Assembly (NCBI GenBank): GCA_047495785.1
Contig: JBLDXI010000003.1
Location: forward strand, 2,108,001-2,172,000
Source: Lepidodermella squamata
Lineage: Eukaryota; Gastrotricha
Direction of reading: 5' to 3'
DNA: 64,000 nucleotides
Positions 58,001 through 64,000 of this stretch are shown piece by piece. The notes below the pieces were generated by a model, which was not told the origin of the DNA, ran no database searches, and saw only the letters and a list, made by a program, of their open reading frames with translations. The number at the start of each line of letters is the position of its first letter. Position 1 is the first letter of the stretch. Position numbers and translations under genes: made by a program.

Positions 58001-58953
58001 GCAGTGACTTCCACGATCAAGTTCCGGCTGGAATGACACGAACCACACTTCCATCCTCTTGCACCGGATCAGTCGTCCAATGGGAGCTGGTCATGAGAAC
58101 AATCGTTCTCTCTCGACGTCGGCAATTTGGTACCTCTATGACCACCCCAGGGACATGCTATTTGCATAATTATCAAAACTTGAGCAGCACTTCGATGCAG
58201 CTGAAATCAAGTCTGAACATTCCTATTCATGCACCAAGTGGCGCACTGCGCCGGAGATACCTGTTCGTCTCAATGTCCACTTTACAGCCTTGGGTTTACT
58301 TAATATTTTACAGAGAATTCAGTGCCTCGGCTGCCATGAATGTGAGCAACGGAGATATTCCCGGCTTCTATCATGGAGCTACGAATATTCTGTATTGCGG
58401 CATCAGCTTTATTGGCGAATTCCACGGGTGGAATCCTTCGGTGGCTACGTCTGGCCCGTTACCATGGAGTTTACCGATGTCGATTGATACCTCGATTGGA
58501 AGTGTGGTCGATGTCACTAGTAATGGTTCTTTTACCACGGGTTATCGCTACCAACTTGCGAGAGGATACGTCATAGGTTTGATTTTGGCATACCTTATGA
58601 GTCGATAATATAGTGCCCTCCGCTCTTCACCAGATCCTACAGCTGAAATGTGGATAGCTGTCGACATGGGACTGGCAAGTGTAGTATCCAGAGTGTTAGT
58701 CTACATTGCTACGGATCGTTACGGTTACAGTTTGACGAACACTGAACTGCGGGTCGGAAGTTCCTTGGTCGATATTGCGAAAACAAGTCAACTGTGCGAT
58801 GTAGTGCTGCCCCTGATGGAATTCGACTATCGATATGCAAGTCGTCCTTACGAGCTGTTCTGCCTGCAGCCGGCTTACGGGCGTTACGTGATTTTAAGGA
58901 GGGCAACTCCAGGATTACTACCGGTGGCCGAGATCATTGTTTACCCAGTTTGA
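52064..58953 (+). CDS. Secreted PAN-F5/8C-LamG multidomain protein B (1,959 residues)
   Basis: Tandem paralogue of gene A, offset about 10.9 kb. Exons: 52064-52206, 52265-52527, 52579-52814, 52862-53159, 53212-53387, 53445-53594, 53641-53779, 53835-54405, 54462-54604, 54659-54880, 54939-55971, 56033-56361, 56414-56521, 56574-56770, 56824-56962, 57012-57728, 57776-57895, 57950-58262, 58314-58576, 58634-58953. All exon lengths equal those of A except exon 10 (222 against 216 nt; GQWLGYPSNLGLMDRR against a shorter A form). Signal peptide MTIYWKRLLTIGLLIQCC; PAN-like CNSAYYRKSDKTCFMYT; same F5/8C, LamG and fucolectin-like order. Protein identity is high in exons 11-20 and lower near the N-terminus. 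Intron 3 has a normal GT donor. Role inferred as for A. Confidence 0.88.
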
Positions 58954-59650
58954 ATGCAAAAAGAGTGAAAAAATGAAGCGCGAACCCGGTGAGAAAAAAT
59001 CGACAACAATTTATTGACAATTATGTTTTTTCCCCAAAATTTGAAATTAGAAATTTGACTACCTTGGTATATATGATGGCATCAGTTACCGTAATTTGAT
59101 GTATAGCCTCCATGGAGTGGCTGACTTATTACTTGACCTTTGAAAATCCATCCTAGCTGTATGAAGGTGTCACAAATTCCCTTCAATTCAAAATAAAATT
59201 GAAAACGAAGATAGATTTCACCGATGCCAGTGACTCGCGTATAGATGTGGCTGAAAAATCGCATCTGCGCCAATCTAAGTTTCCCTGATTTGCTTTGATG
59301 TATATGAAAAAGACTTAAAGAGAAATAAATACTCCCCAAGATATCTTACGCTTAAGTTATATATGGCTACAAAAAATTCCTCGACGGTTCATTTACCCGC
59401 CTGTGTCGTGTATTCACACTACTGCACATAACCTAGCTTGCTCACTTTTCACACAAGGGAGATTATGACACTTAGCGATGCTGCTTTTTTGAAGATTGCA
59501 TGTTTCTTTACGCTTCTACACACAGTCATACCACAAGTTAATTCAGCCTCTAGCCTCTAGCTCTCTGCATTGAATCATCTTTCATTTTTTACGTTTTAAC
59601 AACAACCTTAAAATTCTATTCAATTTCGAGTTAAAAAAGAATCAGAAAAC
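58954..59650. other. 3' flank of gene B
   Basis: Shares AATAAATACTCCCC (59325-59338) and flanking sequence with the 3' flank of gene A. No gene is recognised. Confidence 0.5.
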
Positions 59651-60507
59651 TAGTGATGCGCAACGATTAATTTTTCTTTAATCGATTAAAATTTCCTTTT
59701 TATGATAATCGAATCGAGTCAAGCCTGATTAAATCGTCAATCGAATCGCCCGATTAATCGAATCGACTAATCGTGGGCGCTGTATTAAATTCAAGTAAAC
59801 TCAAAATAAGATAGGCTAGTTTATAACAATTATTTGAACGCGCTTCGAGCATTACCTTCAACTCTTATCATCAATCTGACAATTCCACGAGATTCTACGC
59901 AACAAACTGAGTAATTCTATGTGTTACCCGACCTAAACACGGTTTTGGAAATGGAAAATAAATTGGGTGCAATAAAGCAAAAATTTTATTAATTAGTACT
60001 AATTATCTCCGGCTATTGAAATTTTTACAGCCCAGTTAATTAATAAATGCTATTGCCGGAAATGAAATTTGATTCCGCGATTTCTTCACAACCATTCATT
60101 CTGTTTTGATGAAAATTTGGGCCCTGAGGTAACTTTCTACGCTGAACAAGATGATACTGATACGAGATACGAACCGTTATAGAGACTATTGGATAAGCGC
60201 GAATCGATAATTGATAATCGATAATCAATCAGTTTCCTGCTCATGCATTGCAATTTTAAAATAGCAAATAGATTTTTCTTACCAATTCATCCTTCTAATC
60301 GAACTAAATGAGTAGAAAAAGAATGAAATAGAAGAAAGAAAGAAATAGGAATGAACGTGAGCAGATTCTCCTCCACACTGTCTCGTCAGAACATCTATCA
60401 TTAATCGATGCCAGGAAAGACGATTTTGGGACGAGCGCCATGATTGAAATTCGATTCGACTCAATCGTGATTTAATCGCGATTGGCCAAAATCGGAGCGC
60501 ATCACTA
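59651..60507. mobile_element. hAT-type non-autonomous transposon, 857 bp
   Basis: It begins TAGTGATGCGC and ends GCGCATCACTA, perfect 11-bp inverted ends. It is flanked by an exact 8-bp duplication, CAGAAAAC, at 59643-59650 and 60508-60515. Eight-base duplications and TAG-type ends are hallmarks of hAT elements. The inside has ATCGATT/AATCGATT-rich arms and no transposase. Confidence 0.93.
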
Positions 60508-60575
60508 CAGAAAACGATGGCAATACAATCCTGAAAGGCCTCACGCCCCCTGAAAGGAAAAGAATCGCCTCACCA

Positions 60576-62082
60576 ATGAACCTGTTATTTCTGACGACTG
60601 CAGTCATTTTTGTTGCCTTGAAAGTATCGCGAGGCCAAATTTACAGCCAAAACATATTTGGCGGCAATGGCAATCTTGCACTCTGGCCGAATCAGCTTGA
60701 AAATATCGACGCAAGTGTAACCAAATCAAGCTGTTCAGGTGGTCGCCGGCCCTGCCAAATGAACTCTGATTGCTGGAATGTTGCCGATTTATGCGGAGAG
60801 GATAGATGTTGCGATCCCCCGAAACCAAGCCGCAATTTGACCCAGGTTAGCCCCACTCGAAGTAATAACCAGCTATGCCGTAATCCGGGAGGAAGGCAGT
60901 GCCGGGATAATTCAGACTGCACTTTCGGTAACGCATGTAATATCACGGAAAACTGTTGCTACCGATGGCTGACGAGCACGACTGAAGTGGTTCCAGTTCA
61001 GGGCGTGAAACTTCGGAAGTTATGCCGACATGATGCTGATTGCGGCTCAAACTCGACATGCAACCAATATGAACAACGTTGCCAATGCAATTACGGTTTT
61101 ACAATGGATGAAAGCGGGTCGCAATGCTATCAAACTAGTGGTAGGCTTATGTTCTATCTTCTCATTAGCCTAAAAAGTATTAACCCATTAAAGCCCAGAA
61201 TGTTTTCGGAAAATATTTTCATTTTTCTTTCCCTATTGACACGTGCCTTTCCGAAAGAGAAAAATTCGGGGATTAAGAATCTGAAAACCGCATATTTTTA
61301 TCGTCTAGGTACCGTTATTGAGATATTCCAGTGTCAATTTGTCACGTGACCTTACCTTTTGTCACACCTGGACGATTATCTCAAGAACGGTGATAGCTAG
61401 GAAGCCGCTCTCAAAGAAAAAGTTCATCAGCGTGATGAGATCTATCTAGAAATGCATTCAGTTGGGTTATAGGTGATACTTCGTGCAAAATCGATTTTGA
61501 GGACACTTTAGTGCAGTTTGGTGACAGTCCCAAAAACGGCTCCTAGCTCATCACCAAGCCTACGAGACACTGGTCATTTATCCGTTTTCCCCGAATTTAT
61601 ACGATTTCCCAGCGCGGAGATATGCCTTTTAGACACCCTGGGGTTGTAGTCACCCTACAGGATTTTTTAAAAATAGGGTGGCAGGAAAAGATGCCGTCGG
61701 GCTGGGGGATTAAATAGCCCGATAAAACTAGAATTCAAAATGCTTTGAGCTTCAATTATACTTCACTTAATTCGCAGTTTATCAATGAAATTCCATCCAT
61801 CATCCCATCTCGTCTTGACAAATAATCTGATGATATCTCGCTATGTGTCCTTTTTCAGATCCCATCTGCTCATACAGCACGCGGCCGTGTCTCAAAGATA
61901 GCGATTGTTGGTTTGGCGCGGAATGTGGCAAGGACAGATGCTGTCACACTGTTAACTCGATGGCAACGGTGGCAACACCAGCAAATTTTTCATCTGCTGT
62001 GAAAATGCAATCTTTAACCAGCAAAAAATTTTATTTTCTTTGCTTTGCTGTCATGTGTCAAATTGTATTGTGGTTGAACTGA
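60576..62082 (+). CDS. Secreted cysteine-rich EB/WAP-like protein, possible GPI anchor (262 residues)
   Basis: Two exons, 60576-61140 and 61859-62082, join in phase 1. Residues 1-20 (MNLLFLTTAVIFVALKVSRG) form a signal peptide. Three repeats of the type RPCQMNSDCWN...CGEDRCC, RQCRDNSDCTFGNAC...ENCC and RPCLKDSDCWFGAECGKDRCC follow a CxxDSDC...CCxxCC-like pattern. An EGF/EB-like segment (RKLCRHDADCGSNSTCNQYE, then CQCNYGFTMDESGSQC) separates the second and third. The C-terminus is hydrophobic (FYFLCFAVMCQIVLWLN), as in a GPI-anchor signal. Probably a cell-surface or secreted protein; small protease-inhibitor folds use this cysteine spacing, but inhibitor activity is not shown by the sequence. 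Confidence 0.75.
61141..61858 (+). other. Intron of the cysteine-rich protein gene
   Basis: A 718-bp intron. No repeat ends or gene were recognised. Confidence 0.5.
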
Positions 62083-62088
62083 TTGCGA

Positions 62089-62094
62089 AATAAA
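62089..62094 (+). terminator. Poly(A) signal of the cysteine-rich protein gene
   Basis: AATAAA starting 7 nt after the TGA; another lies near 62128. The convergent neighbour ends at 62199, so the two 3' ends are close. Confidence 0.55.
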
Positions 62095-62198
62095 ATTTGT
62101 TATGATCTTGATAAATGCTTATAAGTGAAATAAAAGCGCGTTAATCGTCGCCAGTTCTTAAAGCAAAACCACTACTAGGCACTAGGAACAGATGATTT

Positions 62199-63527
62199 TT
62201 AGTTCCGAAAATTGTCTAGGATCACAATAACTGGCATGAAGAGAAATGCGAATCGTGTCCCAACCACCTTGCAAGAACCATTCGGGGTCGTCGAAGAGGC
62301 TGGCGATTCAGTCGAAGCAGTGGCTTTGGTAGGTTCCGTAGCTGGAGTCGGAGGCGGAGTAGGTCCGTCGAACGTAGGTTTGAGCGCGTAAACAATGTTG
62401 TCATTCGAAACGGCATAAAACACGCCGTCATAGTAGGCAACATTCGTATTCAGCGACCAATTGAATGTTTTGAAAGCAGCTCGTTTCACTCCAGTCGTCT
62501 TGTCGTACAGCTCAAGGCCAAAAACTTGTGGAACAGCAATTACGTCGTCCAGGACAACTGGCAGAAGCTCGGTTGGAGAGTCAGATATCGTATAAGAGGT
62601 GTCTAAATTCCCATTTGAAATATCGTACTTGAACATTTGCTTCGCACATTTTCGGTACACGTATCGAGTATCAGTTGCTAGCGAGACTGTCTTGCAGTTT
62701 GAATCAGCGACAGGAACCGTTGCCCACTGTTCCTTTCTAGAATCAACATCAACCGCTACAACTTTATATTGGTAACCAGTCATCGCTAGTTTGCCAGACA
62801 TAACGGGCGGGAAGTACCAGATTTCTTGCTTAGGATTGTAATTCACACTCCACAGCAAATCGCCAGTTGTCACAGCATCGAATTCCGCTACGTCTTTATC
62901 GGAGTCTTTGACAGTGAGCGCATACAGTCTGTTCCCGATTTGCATCGAGAGTTTAACCGGTTCTTTGCCGTCTTTCGCGGAAAACGAGTCGATGAACGCT
63001 CCTTCATAGTCATATGCGACTATTTGGTTTTCGATTGCTACGAAAAGTCGTTTTAAGGCCGAACTTACCGTGACGTCATTCGGAGCTTTCGCTGTCTTTT
63101 GCGACCAAAGCTGCTTCTCGTTCCCATCAGCCAAGGTGATAGCGTAAACGCTTGTGGTGTCCGCAATGAATAGCATAGAATTATCTGGATCGATTACTTG
63201 ACCTCTTAGTGTTCCCGATGACGATATCTTCAGATATTTAATCGAATTCCCGGATTTGGCGTCTACAATGTTGAGGTCGCCAGTTGTTGAGACGTAGTAG
63301 ACTTTTCCATTGAAGACCAGAGGTCCTAATCCGCCGTTTTGTTGCTTGCTTGTCGGATCTTTGTATTGCCATAATAACGATAATTCGTTAGCGTTTGAGT
63401 CTATTTTCCCGATTTTGTACCCTGAATGCTCCAAATCGCCACCTAATGTAACCCAGTCATTGGTCGACGCAAACGCGACAGAGAATTTAACTATTAGAGA
63501 AATTATAATAAACATTTTTAATCGCAA
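62199..63527 (-). CDS. Intronless secreted PQQ-like beta-propeller protein, GPI-type tail (442 residues)
   Basis: A single 442-codon frame. It starts MRLKMFIIISLIVKFSVAFA, a signal peptide; Met5 could also start it. The body has repeated blade-like units such as GPLVFNGKVYYVSTTGDLNI, SMLFIADTTSVYAITLADG, NQIVAYDYEGAF and NVAYYDGVFYAVSNDNIVYA, the pattern of PQQ-like/pyrrolo-quinoline beta-propellers (strand, Val-Tyr-Ala, turn). A Pro/Thr/Ser-rich stalk (PTPPPTPATEPTKATASTES) follows, then a hydrophobic C-terminus (TRFAFLFMPVIVILDNFRN) typical of a GPI signal. No enzyme motif is recognised. It is the only long gene here without introns, which may mean retroposition or transfer; this is inference. 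Confidence 0.85.
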   Translation of the reverse strand: MRLKMFIIISLIVKFSVAFASTNDWVTLGGDLEHSGYKIGKIDSNANELSLLWQYKDPTSKQQNGGLGPLVFNGKVYYVSTTGDLNIVDAKSGNSIKYLKISSSGTLRGQVIDPDNSMLFIADTTSVYAITLADGNEKQLWSQKTAKAPNDVTVSSALKRLFVAIENQIVAYDYEGAFIDSFSAKDGKEPVKLSMQIGNRLYALTVKDSDKDVAEFDAVTTGDLLWSVNYNPKQEIWYFPPVMSGKLAMTGYQYKVVAVDVDSRKEQWATVPVADSNCKTVSLATDTRYVYRKCAKQMFKYDISNGNLDTSYTISDSPTELLPVVLDDVIAVPQVFGLELYDKTTGVKRAAFKTFNWSLNTNVAYYDGVFYAVSNDNIVYALKPTFDGPTPPPTPATEPTKATASTESPASSTTPNGSCKVVGTRFAFLFMPVIVILDNFRN

Positions 63528-64000
63528 AAATAGCAGGTACTGGTTCTGTACTGGTTCTGTTGCATTTTTTATTGCAAGATTATATTTTATCAGATTATTA
63601 CCGCCCTTTGATCATGTGACGTATGCTTGGTTTTGTTGATAACATGATTATACTTTATTATTTTGATATCGCTACATGCTATTACGTGAATGTTTTTTAT
63701 GATTAGGTACAGGCTGATCGGCTGAGAACAAGAATAATGAATAAGTATACCAGTAAAATGCTATCGCCATGTTATTGTAAAATAAGAATTCGGACCTGGA
63801 TTTTATTGCCAACCTCAATCAGCTGAAAAGCAGAAGATTGACGTATTGATGAGCTTTACTTCTTGCTTTAGCATCAGGTGTTTCAGGAAATTTCGATTTC
63901 TTTACCGAGAAAGCGAACACTTTTAGAAACGTCTCAAATTCACACAATGTGCCAAAGTTTGCATCAGAAATAGATCGCACAGGCGCCGACAGACCGGATG
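63528..64000. other. Upstream region of the beta-propeller gene
   Basis: Non-coding as far as I can see; should include the minus-strand promoter next to 63527. No motif stands out apart from two CTGGTTCTGT copies at about 63540-63560. Confidence 0.4.

Overview
The window is nuclear DNA from an invertebrate animal. It is AT-rich, its coding regions are broken by GT-AG introns (about 45 bp to 3 kb), it uses AATAAA poly(A) signals, and it carries animal gene families: an ATRX/XNP-type chromatin remodeler, an F-box protein, a B-box/coiled-coil/ankyrin protein and large secreted PAN-F5/8C-LamG proteins. I cannot name the taxon from the sequence alone. All exon models were built by hand from splice signals and reading phase.

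Region 1 (1-21.5 kb) is the most unusual part. A gene starting at 1389 opens with an N-myristoylation-type exon (MGNIFS...). It continues through 17 recognised micro-exons of 42, 36 or 33 nt, each starting and ending in the same codon phase (2), so any exon can be skipped or duplicated without changing frame. Each 42-nt exon encodes one 14-residue unit, exactly two coiled-coil heptads. A compact relative (19812-21401) encodes a complete 90-residue protein with another MGN-type N-terminus and the same 42-nt modules. The two loci share a related upstream block (1-140 and 19315-19440) and fully compatible splice phases, so they may be alternative first exons of one transcription unit. The array has been invaded by mobile DNA: a 5.6 kb DNA transposon with 153-bp inverted ends, GTAC-rich subterminal zones, a PB1/zinc-finger gene and an apparently intact spliced DDE-like transposase; two decayed LINEs; and several foldback elements. 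An antisense SANT-like/coiled-coil gene or pseudogene lies inside intron 1.

Region 2 (22.5-26.7 kb) holds a six-exon B-box, coiled-coil and ankyrin gene. Region 3 (27.4-29.4 kb) holds a five-exon F-box gene. A nearly perfect 1,836-bp tandem duplication (28978-32648) copies the last two F-box exons together with the candidate first exon of the next gene, the ATRX/XNP-like remodeler (to 40359).

Region 4 (40.7-59.4 kb) is a tandem pair of 20-exon secreted proteins (1,957 and 1,959 residues) with identical architecture. A hairpin and a decayed minus-strand gene lie between them. Region 5 (59.6-64 kb) has a hAT-type non-autonomous element with a perfect 8-bp target duplication, a cysteine-rich EB/WAP-like secreted protein, and a convergent intronless PQQ-like beta-propeller protein with a Thr/Pro stalk and a GPI-type tail.
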